A stretch of 64,000 nucleotides of DNA from NCBI GenBank assembly GCA_005879655.1, contig VBJK01000078.1:8927-72926 (forward strand), in the 5' to 3' direction. Positions 1 through 7,657 of the stretch are shown here, piece after piece. Within the stretch, counting starts at the first letter, position 1; each line of letters begins with the position of its first letter. Source of the stretch: Chloroflexota bacterium. Lineage in GTDB: Bacteria; Chloroflexota; Ktedonobacteria; Ktedonobacterales; Ktedonobacteraceae. The notes below the pieces were generated by a model that searched no databases, was not told where the DNA came from, and saw nothing but the letters and a program-made list of their open reading frames with translations. The translations under genes were made by a program, and so were the position numbers.

Positions 1-2
1 GG

Positions 3-551
3 GTCACAGCGTCCTCCACTGTGGATACTATCTACCCTCATGAGAGTCATAAGAAACTCTTTTTGCCCTTTAAATGGTTTGTCAATGACAAATTACTGCT
101 TGTCGCTCACGGAGAATTCATCGCAGGAATTAATTTGCAGAACATTACTCAAGAGGATACTGTCATCAACGGACGCACGATCCAGATCAAGCTCCCCCAA
201 CCAGAAATGCTCACCCCTAGTGGAAGTGGACTCGATGAGGACAAGACCTATGTCTATTCCCGTTCCAGTGGGATTTTTGCCCAAAAAAAAGATACCGAAA
301 CAGATGCAAGGAGGGCAGCATTGCAGCTTTTAAGAGAAAAGGCTGCAAAAAAAGACGTTCTCCTTGATGAAGCTACTACGAGTGCCTCTCTTCAACTAGA
401 AACCCTTCTCAAATCCATGGGCTTCACCCAGATCACGATTACGCTTCCAGGAGGCACATACACCTCTTGGTTAGGGAAAATAAAGACACTTCCAGATCGA
501 CAACTCACTTCCAGCACAAACAAAGCAGACCAACAAGAGCAACAGCGTTGA
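3..551 (+). CDS. DUF4230-family protein, 5' end outside window
   Basis: The reading frame is open to the left edge, so this is the C-terminal 182 residues of a longer gene. A GTG at 21 is in frame but is probably internal. The pattern matches DUF4230 as I know it: a segment with 'GEFIAGINL', then 'INGRTIQIKLPQPE', then a helical tail with 'AARRAA..LLREKAAKKDVL' and 'LLKSMGFTQITITLP'. DUF4230 proteins are usually membrane-anchored with one N-terminal helix, which would lie upstream of the window. The biochemical role of the family is unknown. The last residues are polar and Gln-rich. It is followed by a 228-base gap that carries the copA promoter, so it is unlikely to be co-transcribed with the copper genes. 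The family call is by memory of the pattern only. Confidence 0.6.
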   Translation, partial: VTASSTVDTIYPHESHKKLFLPFKWFVNDKLLLVAHGEFIAGINLQNITQEDTVINGRTIQIKLPQPEMLTPSGSGLDEDKTYVYSRSSGIFAQKKDTETDARRAALQLLREKAAKKDVLLDEATTSASLQLETLLKSMGFTQITITLPGGTYTSWLGKIKTLPDRQLTSSTNKADQQEQQR

Positions 552-650
552 TAAGACCGCTTCCAGACAGACAGAGTGCTGACTTGAGAGAGCATGTTGC
601 CGTGGGGCAAGCACAGACGATGGCATAGGAAGGGACAAAAAAAGCACAAT

Positions 651-682
651 AACATGCAAAGCTTGCATGTTTACGTTATAAT
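651..682 (+). promoter_or_regulatory. copA promoter with 21-bp palindromic operator candidate
   Basis: A perfect TATAAT lies at 677-682, about 100 bases before copA. Just upstream, 651-671 is an inverted repeat with 9-bp perfect arms (AACATGCAA / TTGCATGTT) around a 3-base centre. It covers the place where the -35 box should be, and no good -35 hexamer is visible. A site of this kind, overlapping the -35, would suit a repressor or an activator. It does not look like the CsoR-type site found at 6980-6998, so copA may answer to a different regulator. The -10 and the palindrome are seen directly; the regulatory role is inference. Confidence 0.5.
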
Positions 683-779
683 ACTTTTAAGTGGTTTTAA
701 CATAGAAATCATGCTTTACAGGAAACAATAGGATAGTATCGCTAGTAATCGACTAGCTAAGAACAGCATTGATCTAAAG

Positions 780-3248
780 ATGATTAGCGAACAGACGCCT
801 GAAAACCATACTGCCGCTCTTGTCTCGACAAGCCAGGCGGAGTGTCAGACGGTTCTTGCCTTGGAAGGCATGACGTGTGCCTCTTGCGCCATGCGCATCG
901 AAAAAGGGCTTAGGAAAATACCAGGTGTGCAAGATGTCACCGTCAACTTTGCCACCGAGCAAGCCACTGTCACCTATGCTCCGGTAGAGGCCACCATTGA
1001 GCATATGACACAGAAGGTAGACGCACTTGGTTACAAAGCCATGCTCTACGTCGCTCCTACAAGACAAAAAGCGGTAACACACGAGTCACTGGTGGATGCG
1101 CCCCTCCAAGAAGATCAGCAAGGAAAACGACAGCGTGCAGAACTTGCGCGCAAGCGTATCCTATTGATACTGAGCATCGTTCTTGCTGTGCCTGTCGTGA
1201 CCCTCAACATGTTTTTTATGGACCTCTTCCCTCTGGAAAATCTGCTTCTGTTAGTGCTCACCACTCCTATCTGGGCAATCGTTGGCTGGGATTTTCATCG
1301 TGGTGCCCTCAAAACGCTGCGTCACGGCGGTACCAACATGGACACCTTGATCTCACTTGGCTCGACGGCTGCCTACGGTATGAGCGTGGTTGCCACATTC
1401 TTTCCACATGCTTTGGGTTCTCTCACCTTCTATGATACAGCAGCCTTGATCGTCACGCTGATCTTCCTGGGCAAATACCTGGAGGCTCGCGCGAAGGGGC
1501 AGACCAATGAGGCGATCAAGAAGTTGATGGGATTACAAGCTCGCACAGCACATGTCATACGCGACGGCAAAGAAGTGGAACTGCCAGTGGAGCAGGTACA
1601 TATCGATGATGAAGTGATCGTGCGTCCCGGTGAGAGGATTCCAGTGGATGGAGTTGTCCTGTCCGGCTCCTCCTCCGTAGATGAGTCGATGATAACCGGC
1701 GAAAGTGTCCCGGTAGAGAAGGGTGTTGGCGATCCGCTCATCGGAGCAACTCTTAACCAACAGAGCCTGCTACGGATGCACGCAACGAAGGTGGGAACTG
1801 ATACTATGCTGGCTAGTATCATTCGCATGGTTGAGCAAGCTCAAGGCTCCAAGGCTCCGATCCAGCGCCTTGCTGACACTATTTCAGGCATTTTTGTGCC
1901 GGTTGTGCTAGCCATTTCGGGTCTCACCTTCATTAGCTGGATAGTCATCGCCAATCTGACCACGGTAGGGGAAACGTCAGCTGCTCATTCTGGCACTCAC
2001 ATGGCAATGGCCAACGACCCTTGGCTTGTGGCTATCGTGCCAGCTATAGCTGTCCTGGTTGTGGCTTGCCCTTGTGCGTTGGGTCTGGCAACGCCAACTG
2101 CGATTATGGTTGGAACGGGCAAAGGTGCTCAGCTAGGCATTCTCATCAAAGGAGGTGAGAGTCTCGAACGTATTCAAGCAGTGCGAGCCGTCTTGCTCGA
2201 CAAGACTGGCACTATTACCAAAGGCAAACCTGAACTGACCGATGTGATCGCTGTTTCCAATATCTCGGAAGATAATCTGCTGCGTCTGGTGGCGCAAGCG
2301 GAACAAGGCTCAGAACACCCACTGGCTAGCGCGATTGTGGAAGGCGCAAAGGCGCGAGGGCTTTCACTTGGCTCTATTCCACAACGCTTGACCGCACTTG
2401 CCGGACGTGGTTTAGAAGCACTCGTTAATAGCCACAGCGAACTGCTTTATTTTAGAGAATTCTCACAGAAGAAAATACCGTCCCGTAGTAGGATCGCTCG
2501 TGTCAGGTTGGAACCATTGTATGCAGGTCAATATAGTCACCTCCTGGTTGGAACAAGGCGTCTTTTTACTGAACGTTCCATTGCCTACACGGCAGCAGAA
2601 AGGCTTCTAGAAGCTTTGGAAAAGCAAGGCAAGACGGCGATGCTCGTTGCTGTCGATGGAGCATTAGCAGGCATCATTGCGGTCGCGGATACCGTCAAGG
2701 TGGGTTCGGCCCAAGCGATCCAGCAGTTGCAGGCGCAAGGCATTACCGTCTGGATGATCACAGGCGATAATCAAAGGACTGCTCTGGCGATTGCCGCACA
2801 GGTTGGCATTTCCCCAAAACATGTGCTTGCTCCTGTCCTGCCAGAAGACAAAGCCAATCAGGTTAAGCACTTGCAGGAGCAAGGGCTGGTAGTAGCCTTC
2901 GCGGGCGATGGCATCAATGACGCACCTGCACTGGTGCAAGCTGATGCGGGCATTGCAATGGGAACAGGCACAGACATTGCAATGGAAGCCTCAGACATTA
3001 CCCTGGTTAAAGGAAACCTGAAAAGCGTCGCGACGGCCTTAGCTCTCTCGCGTGCAACCTTACGCACCATTCAGCAGAATCTTTTCTGGGCCTTTGCTTA
3101 CAACATCATTCTTATTCCAACGGTCATACTCTCCCCGCTCGTTCCCTTCTTGAGGGAGCAGGCTCCTATCTTCGCAGCAGCAGCGATGGCTCTTTCATCA
3201 ATCACCGTGTTGAGCAATTCGCTCCGGCTGCGACGCTTCCGCACCTAG
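780..3248 (+). CDS. copA: Cu(I)-exporting P1B-type ATPase CopA
   Basis: This 822-residue membrane ATPase moves Cu(I) out of the cytosol using ATP. One N-terminal HMA domain carries the metal-binding CxxC at residues 33-36 (MTCASC). The actuator motif TGES is near residue 306, the transmembrane metal site CPC at about 429-431, the phosphorylation motif DKTGT near 474 and the hinge GDGIND near 708. Length and motif order are normal for CopA, with one HMA domain instead of two. The gene heads a copper locus: two CopZ-like genes follow on the same strand. Its TAG stop lies inside the left terminal repeat of a 122-bp dispersed element, so that element sits at the very end of the gene. No strong ribosome-binding site precedes the ATG; this start was kept because it gives the usual short leader before the HMA domain. 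Confidence 0.95.
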   Translation: MISEQTPENHTAALVSTSQAECQTVLALEGMTCASCAMRIEKGLRKIPGVQDVTVNFATEQATVTYAPVEATIEHMTQKVDALGYKAMLYVAPTRQKAVTHESLVDAPLQEDQQGKRQRAELARKRILLILSIVLAVPVVTLNMFFMDLFPLENLLLLVLTTPIWAIVGWDFHRGALKTLRHGGTNMDTLISLGSTAAYGMSVVATFFPHALGSLTFYDTAALIVTLIFLGKYLEARAKGQTNEAIKKLMGLQARTAHVIRDGKEVELPVEQVHIDDEVIVRPGERIPVDGVVLSGSSSVDESMITGESVPVEKGVGDPLIGATLNQQSLLRMHATKVGTDTMLASIIRMVEQAQGSKAPIQRLADTISGIFVPVVLAISGLTFISWIVIANLTTVGETSAAHSGTHMAMANDPWLVAIVPAIAVLVVACPCALGLATPTAIMVGTGKGAQLGILIKGGESLERIQAVRAVLLDKTGTITKGKPELTDVIAVSNISEDNLLRLVAQAEQGSEHPLASAIVEGAKARGLSLGSIPQRLTALAGRGLEALVNSHSELLYFREFSQKKIPSRSRIARVRLEPLYAGQYSHLLVGTRRLFTERSIAYTAAERLLEALEKQGKTAMLVAVDGALAGIIAVADTVKVGSAQAIQQLQAQGITVWMITGDNQRTALAIAAQVGISPKHVLAPVLPEDKANQVKHLQEQGLVVAFAGDGINDAPALVQADAGIAMGTGTDIAMEASDITLVKGNLKSVATALALSRATLRTIQQNLFWAFAYNIILIPTVILSPLVPFLREQAPIFAAAAMALSSITVLSNSLRLRRFRT

Positions 3249-3366
3249 TGCAGAAACACGAGAGCTGGTAGGGATTGGGGGTGGCATTTGGCGAAGCCAC
3301 CTTGGCGGGGTTTGGGGTGTCCCCAAATTCTCCCATTCCCCAAAGGGTTTTGGGGTTCTGCACTAG
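3245..3366. repeat. 122-bp dispersed repeat with terminal inverted repeats, copy 1
   Basis: The element starts CTAGTGCAGAA (3245-3255) and ends TTCTGCACTAG (3356-3366), a perfect 11-bp terminal inverted repeat. Its interior is G-rich (GGCGGGGTTTGGGGTGTCCCC). A second copy of exactly the same length is at 25396-25517, an inverted copy is at 53003-53123, and partial cores are at 55862-56036. It has no coding capacity of its own and looks like a MITE-type non-autonomous element. No matching transposase is in the window. Confidence 0.75.
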
Positions 3367-3502
3367 TGCGTCCGTTCACGAGAGGGCATGATCAGCGGAA
3401 AAGGAAGGTGAAATATACTGCAAGACAAAGACTGATCCAGCTCTACGTCATTGCTAGAGTACATAGTATTTTTGATGTTCTTTTAACAAAAGGAGAATTT
3501 AG

Positions 3503-3715
3503 ATGATGCAGTCAACAACACTTGTGTCTCCCGATATCTCATGTCAGCATTGTCAGCGTGCTATCGAGGGCGCAGTTGGGAAAATAGGTGGCGTTAAAAA
3601 GGTGACAGTGAATATTGCTGCTAAGGCAGTGTATGTCGAATATGATCCTCGGCTTGTTACACCAGCTAGGATTGAACAAGTGATGGATGACGTTGGCTAT
3701 ACAGTCACGAAATAA
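3503..3715 (+). CDS. copZ: CopZ-like copper chaperone (HMA domain)
   Basis: A 70-residue stand-alone heavy-metal-associated domain. The Cu(I)-binding motif is CQHC near residues 14-17, in the loop after the first strand, followed by the usual beta-alpha-beta-beta-alpha-beta pattern and a C-terminal 'DDVGYTV'. Proteins of this type carry Cu(I) in the cytosol and hand it to the N-terminal domain of CopA. Two ATG codons in tandem start the gene (3503 and 3506), with AAGGAG at 3490-3495 well placed for the first. It lies about 140 bases downstream of the repeat that follows copA and 31 bases before a second HMA gene, so the two chaperone genes are probably one transcript. Confidence 0.88.
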   Translation: MMQSTTLVSPDISCQHCQRAIEGAVGKIGGVKKVTVNIAAKAVYVEYDPRLVTPARIEQVMDDVGYTVTK

Positions 3716-3746
3716 GAAACACTACACAAGAAAAGGAACAATTCCA

Positions 3747-3974
3747 ATGCAAACAGAGATTACCGTTACACTTTCTCGTCTGAACTGCAATGGCTGTGTG
3801 CGTAATGTGACCAAGGCCCTGCAAACCTTGCCAGAACTTGAAATCATCCAGACGGACATTGCCACAAAGACGGTTCACTTACGCTATGCTGAGGATCAGG
3901 TCTCCCTGGAGCAGATCAAAAAGGTCCTGCTTGAGGCCAACTATCCTGTTGTCGCGCAACAACCTGTCTCTTAG
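3747..3974 (+). CDS. Second small HMA-domain metal chaperone
   Basis: A 75-residue HMA domain with the motif LNCNGC near residues 12-17. It differs from the canonical MxCxxC in having Leu-Asn before the first Cys and Asn-Gly between the cysteines. The stretch KTVHLRY is identical in the chaperone at 7374-7595, so these two are closer to each other than to the neighbour at 3503. The ATG at 3747 has AAAGGAA at a suitable distance; the longer frame starting at 3687 would overlap the previous gene and has no such site. It probably carries Cu(I) or a related soft metal and acts with CopA. It is followed by a strong hairpin at 4022-4066. Confidence 0.85.
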   Translation: MQTEITVTLSRLNCNGCVRNVTKALQTLPELEIIQTDIATKTVHLRYAEDQVSLEQIKKVLLEANYPVVAQQPVS

Positions 3975-4021
3975 GACCAATACAGGAAAGCACAGCAACG
4001 GGAGTGCGAGAGAGGAGAGGT

Positions 4022-4066
4022 CTATCTCTCACCGGATTGAGCGTTCTCTGATCTGGTGAGAGATAG
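4022..4066. terminator. Bidirectional hairpin between convergent copper genes
   Basis: Perfect 12-bp arms (CTATCTCTCACC at 4022-4033, GGTGAGAGATAG at 4055-4066) with a 21-base loop. It lies between the HMA gene ending at 3974 and the convergent metallothionein-like gene ending at 4148. There is no T-run, so factor-independent termination is not certain. Confidence 0.45.
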
Positions 4067-4147
4067 CCATGCGTTGGTCTTCAGATCAACGGTTTCTCGT
4101 CATACCACAAAATCGTGGGCATGACCTGCTCTGACAAAGTATCTGAG

Positions 4148-4357
4148 CTAGCCGCAGGTACACGGATTACATGTGCAAGGATTGCAAGAACATCCTGCGT
4201 GCGCGTGAGAGATCTCTTCTTTGATCTCTTCTTTGGCAGAAGGCATGCTGTTGCCGCAGGTACACGGATTACATGTGCAGGGATTGCAAGAACATCCTGC
4301 GTGTGCGTGAGAGATCTCTTCTTCGACAGAGTGATGTGATTGAACTGCTGGAGTCAT
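4148..4357 (-). CDS. Small Cys/His-rich metallothionein-like protein with duplicated module
   Basis: A 69-residue protein built from two nearly identical modules, each reading EEISHAHA then GCSCNPCTCNPCTCG. Each module has six Cys in a C-x-C-x2-C-x-C-x2-C-x-C array preceded by a His-Ala-His pair, giving 12 Cys and 6 His in all. Such CxC clusters are the mark of metallothioneins, which bind Cu(I) or Zn in thiolate clusters. The two DNA modules (about 4154-4225 and 4256-4327) differ at only a few positions, so the duplication is recent or kept uniform by conversion. The ATG at 4357 has AGGAGG ten bases upstream; an ATG at 4366 is in frame but only one base from that site. It lies 99 bases downstream of the DUF2182 gene on the same strand. 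Function in Cu(I) storage is inferred from sequence and neighbours. I do not recognise a named family. Confidence 0.75.
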   Translation of the reverse strand: MTPAVQSHHSVEEEISHAHAGCSCNPCTCNPCTCGNSMPSAKEEIKEEISHAHAGCSCNPCTCNPCTCG

Positions 4358-4456
4358 ATGGATCATTCCTCCTGTGTGAGATACACGTATGCAAAAGGGT
4401 CGGGAAGCAAGATACGAAAAGCACTACAAGGACAACTTGAGAGAGAGCACTCTTTA

Positions 4457-5242
4457 CTATTGTACATACAACCCTGAAAGTAGTGCAGGATTGATGAACG
4501 AGAGCACCCCATAAGCAACGAGTGCCATCCCGATTAGAGGATTGAGGCGCGAAGCATCGTGCCAGACTTTCTCTATGAAGATGACAAGCGTAATAAGCAC
4601 CATCCAAGGCAGATTCATTAAACCAACTGCGAGTAAGACGATCATCAGGTTGCCACAACATCCTAGACAAGAAAAACTATGCTCTATTCCCACTTTCAGA
4701 TCCAAGAAGGGAGAGCGAGCAGATACATCCTGAGCTACACAGCAAACGTCGCAACCCAAGGAAGGATTACAATGTGTCAGGAAACGCCTTTGCAGAGGTG
4801 TTATCTGATAGATACCAGCTAAGATGAAAACGATGATACCCAGACCGATACCCTGCAAGGGTGCATGAAGCATCAGGTAGTTGCTTAACAAAGCAAGGAA
4901 AAAGATAGGAATGCCGAAACAACACCACACGAGCAGATACCCAAGCAGAAACAGCAAGAGCCGCAGACTGATGATGAGAAAAGAGAAGGATTGCTGCCGT
5001 AGGTATTCATAGCGTACCGAGACCATGGGAGCCAGTGCAGGAAGCATCATTGCTGCCATCATAATCGTCCAAAAGAGCAGAAACGGACCCAACGGCAGAC
5101 CCATCGTTCCATACATCGGCAGAAAGTGCATCGCAAATAATTGCTGATAGGTGAGTACCCAGGCAAGCCCTGCCAAGAGAAAGGTGAGAAGCCAAGCAAA
5201 TGGATAGCTTGCAGCTTGAGGAAGTTTGATGACTCTTGACAT
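4457..5242 (-). CDS. DUF2182 multi-pass metal-binding membrane protein
   Basis: A 261-residue hydrophobic protein with about six transmembrane segments. It shows the features I associate with DUF2182 (COG5486, predicted metal-binding integral membrane proteins): a Met-rich segment MMAAMML at 61-67, the 'GIYQITPLQ' segment near 143-151 followed by Cys/His residues at 157-168 (HC...GCDVCC), and a second cluster SCLGCC at 191-196 before another helix. Soft-metal ligands (Met, Cys, His) near or in the membrane fit copper handling. Its place between a metallothionein-like gene (same strand, 99 bases downstream) and a divergent cupredoxin lipoprotein supports this. The molecular activity is unknown: transport, sensing and delivery to membrane enzymes are all possible. 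Confidence 0.82.
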   Translation of the reverse strand: MSRVIKLPQAASYPFAWLLTFLLAGLAWVLTYQQLFAMHFLPMYGTMGLPLGPFLLFWTIMMAAMMLPALAPMVSVRYEYLRQQSFSFLIISLRLLLFLLGYLLVWCCFGIPIFFLALLSNYLMLHAPLQGIGLGIIVFILAGIYQITPLQRRFLTHCNPSLGCDVCCVAQDVSARSPFLDLKVGIEHSFSCLGCCGNLMIVLLAVGLMNLPWMVLITLVIFIEKVWHDASRLNPLIGMALVAYGVLSFINPALLSGLYVQ

Positions 5243-5494
5243 ATTAGAAGATTACTCTCCTTCCTCGCAATATTGGTTGGGAAGATGCTAAGAAATATTA
5301 TGTTCTTGAATAGTCAAGACATGAAGACGCGTACATATCTTCTCATTTAAGAGTACACCGACAAATGGTACATTGTCAAGTGTATAGGGTAGCTATAAAC
5401 CGATAAGATAACTGAGAGGAATCTAACAGGACCACAGCCATCATATGCTTGACAAGAATATCCCAACAGAGAGGCTGGCTTACATACTCTCTCA

Positions 5495-5523
5495 TTGCCC
5501 TATCGAAAACATTTTGCTATAGT
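5495..5523 (+). promoter_or_regulatory. Candidate sigma-70 promoter for the cupredoxin lipoprotein
   Basis: TTGCCC (5495-5500) and TATAGT (5518-5523) are separated by 17 bases, about 94 bases upstream of the ATG at 5617. The 374-base gap between the divergent genes at 5242 and 5617 shows no other gene. Confidence 0.35.
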
Positions 5524-5616
5524 AATGGTGACACTTTCCCATGGATAGTTCTTATCTATCTCTCCCATCCAATGGGAAGAATTTAATCTCACACATGCGG
5601 GTTGAAAGGAAGACTC

Positions 5617-6003
5617 ATGTATAAAAAAGTGCTATTTGGAATGATCGGCTTAGCACTCTTGTCCATTGTACTAGTAGCTTGTACCATCAAAGATACATCT
5701 GTGATCTCATCAGGTCCAGTGGTGAAAATGGGGAGTTCCACTTTTATCACGACAACCATCACTATCAAAAAAGGCGATAGTATCAATCTCGTTGATACAA
5801 CGTCATCACCCCACGTTATCGCCAATGGTATTTGGGATGGCTCTGCCGCCAAACCAGGAGCAGAGCCGGGTGCACCAAAAGTGAATAATCTCAATTTCAG
5901 TGGCAATGATTCTAAATCCATTGGTCCGTTCACTACAGCAGGCTCATTTAAACTGTACTGTACTATCCACCCAGGCATGAATCTCGTCGTGACTGTAGCA
6001 TAG
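5617..6003 (+). CDS. Cupredoxin (plastocyanin-like) lipoprotein
   Basis: A 128-residue exported protein. The N-terminal hydrophobic stretch ends in a lipobox (VLVAC, Cys22), so it should be a lipoprotein on the outer face of the membrane. The rest is one cupredoxin domain with likely type-1 copper ligands His66, Cys115, His118 and Met121. The motif C-x2-H-x2-M with 'HPGM' is typical of small blue copper proteins. It may carry electrons or bind copper on the outer face. The ATG at 5617 follows AAAGGAAG; a TTG at 5602 is in frame but would place the signal peptide behind extra charged residues. It is divergent from the DUF2182 gene, and the pair probably serves extracytoplasmic copper. Confidence 0.87.
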   Translation: MYKKVLFGMIGLALLSIVLVACTIKDTSVISSGPVVKMGSSTFITTTITIKKGDSINLVDTTSSPHVIANGIWDGSAAKPGAEPGAPKVNNLNFSGNDSKSIGPFTTAGSFKLYCTIHPGMNLVVTVA

Positions 6004-6285
6004 CCCAACCTATTTACCTCTACAAAGCGACAAGAAGAGTAATAGAGAGCAGAAGAGAGTAGCAGGGCCACTACAAGGGATTTGCCATGCACGCCCTGAT
6101 CGCCTTGCCTCTCGCCCTCTCTTTATTTATCGGCTTCTCTTTAATTTACAAGAATAAGGTGCCCACCCAAGATATAGTACTTTCGTAGCAGGTACAACAC
6201 AAAGCGCATTATGCTGAACGTTTACTATGTTATACTCGCAAACAGGGTACTTGACGAAAAGATGAAAATAGGTGATACAAGTTTT

Positions 6286-6909
6286 ATGAAATCGCGTCTA
6301 TGGAACCGCTGCAAAGCAGGCCCGGTATTTTCGCTGTATTTGAAGTGTGGAGCCGTTTTTTCTCTTCTTCTCATGAGCATACTCGTTGTGGCCTGTGGAG
6401 ATACGACGACAACAACTTCACCTCTCTCTAGTAGTGGTCCCGCGCCGACGGTGACTATCCAAATGAACAGTAACACATCGGTACCAACGCTCCCAGATTT
6501 CTGGTGCGGGGCATGGGCACCTCAAACGACTCCCGCGTTCAACCAGCACGGGAATACACTTGTCACGATCAACGCCAAGTTTGTGCAAAATACTAATGGT
6601 AATCCACAAGGCGTGGGAGACGCAACTGCGACAGCAACCATCTGGTGGAGCCCCAATGTATCAGAAACACAACAGGCAACCACAACAGGTGATGGCTTGG
6701 CAGTCTTCTTTTTCTCAGCCAAGGGGAAAGATATGGCCGTCAATCATAATTCCATTGTGACGGTGCAGTTTACTAAGCCCGGTGTTAAGACCTGTACTGT
6801 AGACCAAGAGCGCGCAGCATTCTTTACGCTGATCCCCGCCACTTCACCAAGCGCCACTCCGTGCGCACACAAAAAACACAATAATGGACAATGCAAGAAC
6901 GGCGGCTAA
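6286..6909 (+). CDS. Predicted lipoprotein of unknown function
   Basis: An exported protein with a basic N-terminus, a hydrophobic helix and a lipobox (VVAC) followed by a Thr-rich linker. The mature part has Trp- and Thr-rich beta-type sequence with single cysteines in FWCGAW and VKTCTVD, and a Cys/His/Lys-rich tail (CAHKKHNNGQCK) that could bind metal. I do not recognise the family. The start is uncertain: ATG at 6286 gives the best signal peptide, ATG at 6262 adds eight residues, and the open frame reaches 6211. A TATACT at 6231-6236 could be the -10, which would exclude the 6211 start. It lies between the cupredoxin and csoR, so a copper-related role is possible but only from context. Confidence 0.6.
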   Translation: MKSRLWNRCKAGPVFSLYLKCGAVFSLLLMSILVVACGDTTTTTSPLSSSGPAPTVTIQMNSNTSVPTLPDFWCGAWAPQTTPAFNQHGNTLVTINAKFVQNTNGNPQGVGDATATATIWWSPNVSETQQATTTGDGLAVFFFSAKGKDMAVNHNSIVTVQFTKPGVKTCTVDQERAAFFTLIPATSPSATPCAHKKHNNGQCKNGG

Positions 6910-6942
6910 ACCAGAGTTGGGAGGCTGAGGCAGCTTCTCAAC

Positions 6943-6998
6943 TTGCGATCTCACTTGTCACCATGCTATACTTTTCCCATACCCTGTGGATAGGGGTA
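6943..6998 (+). promoter_or_regulatory. csoR promoter with CsoR-type operator
   Basis: TTGCGA (6943-6948) and TATACT (6967-6972) are 18 bases apart. Just downstream, 6980-6998 reads TACCC, nine bases, then GGGTA within GGGGTA. This matches the G/C-tract inverted repeat that CsoR repressors bind (TACCC...GGGTA). It sits between the -10 and the csoR ATG at 7015, as expected for autoregulation. I found no such site before copA. Confidence 0.6.
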
Positions 6999-7014
6999 GA
7001 GAAGGGAGAAGGCA

Positions 7015-7281
7015 ATGCGTGCAGAAAAGCCAGAGGTTGTCAAACGCTTAAATTACATTGAGGGGCATCTCAAAGGCGTCCGCAAGATGGTTGAGGAAGA
7101 TCAGTACTGTGTAGATATTCTTCGTCAGACCTACGCGATCCGCAAGGCCATCGAGAAACTCGAAGCCATCATCCTGGAAAACCATCTCCATATGTGCGTT
7201 CCCGAAGGCATCCAGAGTGGCAAGGCCGATGCTGTCATTGAGGAACTGGTACAACTGTACAATCTGGCGGGAAACCGCTAA
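7015..7281 (+). CDS. csoR: CsoR-type copper-sensing repressor
   Basis: An 88-residue all-helical DUF156/CsoR-FrmR family repressor. The Cu(I) ligands are in place: Cys32 in QYCVDI, His57 and Cys61 in NHLHMC. Their spacing (25 and 4 residues) is the same as in Mycobacterium CsoR (Cys36, His61, Cys65), and the Tyr before the first Cys is kept. This separates it from formaldehyde and nickel sensors of the same fold. It should release DNA when Cu(I) binds, derepressing its own transcript and the downstream copZ. A CsoR-like operator lies immediately upstream, and GGAGAAGG precedes the ATG. The copZ gene starts 92 bases downstream on the same strand. Confidence 0.92.
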   Translation: MRAEKPEVVKRLNYIEGHLKGVRKMVEEDQYCVDILRQTYAIRKAIEKLEAIILENHLHMCVPEGIQSGKADAVIEELVQLYNLAGNR

Positions 7282-7373
7282 GCAGATCTGACCCAAGCAA
7301 GAATGTCCATGGAAGACACTATCAGCGGTCATTCGACTTCTTCCTGGACGTTTTACTATATAGGAGGCATATA

Positions 7374-7595
7374 ATGGCAACAACAGCAACAGATGTGACG
7401 CTCTCGGTTCCAGACATGAGCTGTCAGCATTGTGTGAATACCATCGACGCTACCCTCAAGCAACTCCCCGGTGTAGAATTCGTTGCGATAGATCTCTCGC
7501 ACAAGACTGTCCACTTACGCTACAATGCGAGCCAACTGTCCTTGGAAAAAGTTGAAGCTGCGCTTGACGACGCTGGCTATACGGTTGCACAATAG
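7374..7595 (+). CDS. copZ: CopZ copper chaperone (HMA domain)
   Basis: A 73-residue HMA domain with the motif MSCQHC near residues 15-20 and the usual 'LDDAGYTV' ending. It should bind Cu(I) and pass it to CopA, and may also exchange copper with CsoR. It follows csoR on the same strand (92-base gap, with AGGAGG about eight bases before the ATG), so it is probably CsoR-controlled, unlike the chaperones at 3503 and 3747, which follow copA. The stop codon and the last codon fall inside the left arm of a 31-bp perfect hairpin. Confidence 0.92.
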   Translation: MATTATDVTLSVPDMSCQHCVNTIDATLKQLPGVEFVAIDLSHKTVHLRYNASQLSLEKVEAALDDAGYTVAQ

Positions 7596-7657
7596 CGCTT
7601 AGTAAAGTAGAGCTTGATGAGAGAATTCATCAAGCTCTACTTTACTAAGCGCTATTG
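7590..7657. terminator. 31-bp perfect hairpin containing both convergent stop codons
   Basis: Arms 7590-7620 and 7627-7657 are exact reverse complements with a 6-base loop (gagaat). The left arm contains the copZ stop (7593-7595) and the right arm the egtD stop (7652-7654). It should stop transcripts from both sides. No T-run follows on either strand. Confidence 0.7.

Noticed and set aside
4115..4339. Plus-strand frame over the metallothionein-like gene, also repetitive
   Set aside because: Its repeat comes only from the duplicated minus-strand modules. It has no ribosome-binding site, and the CxC pattern is meaningful only on the minus strand.
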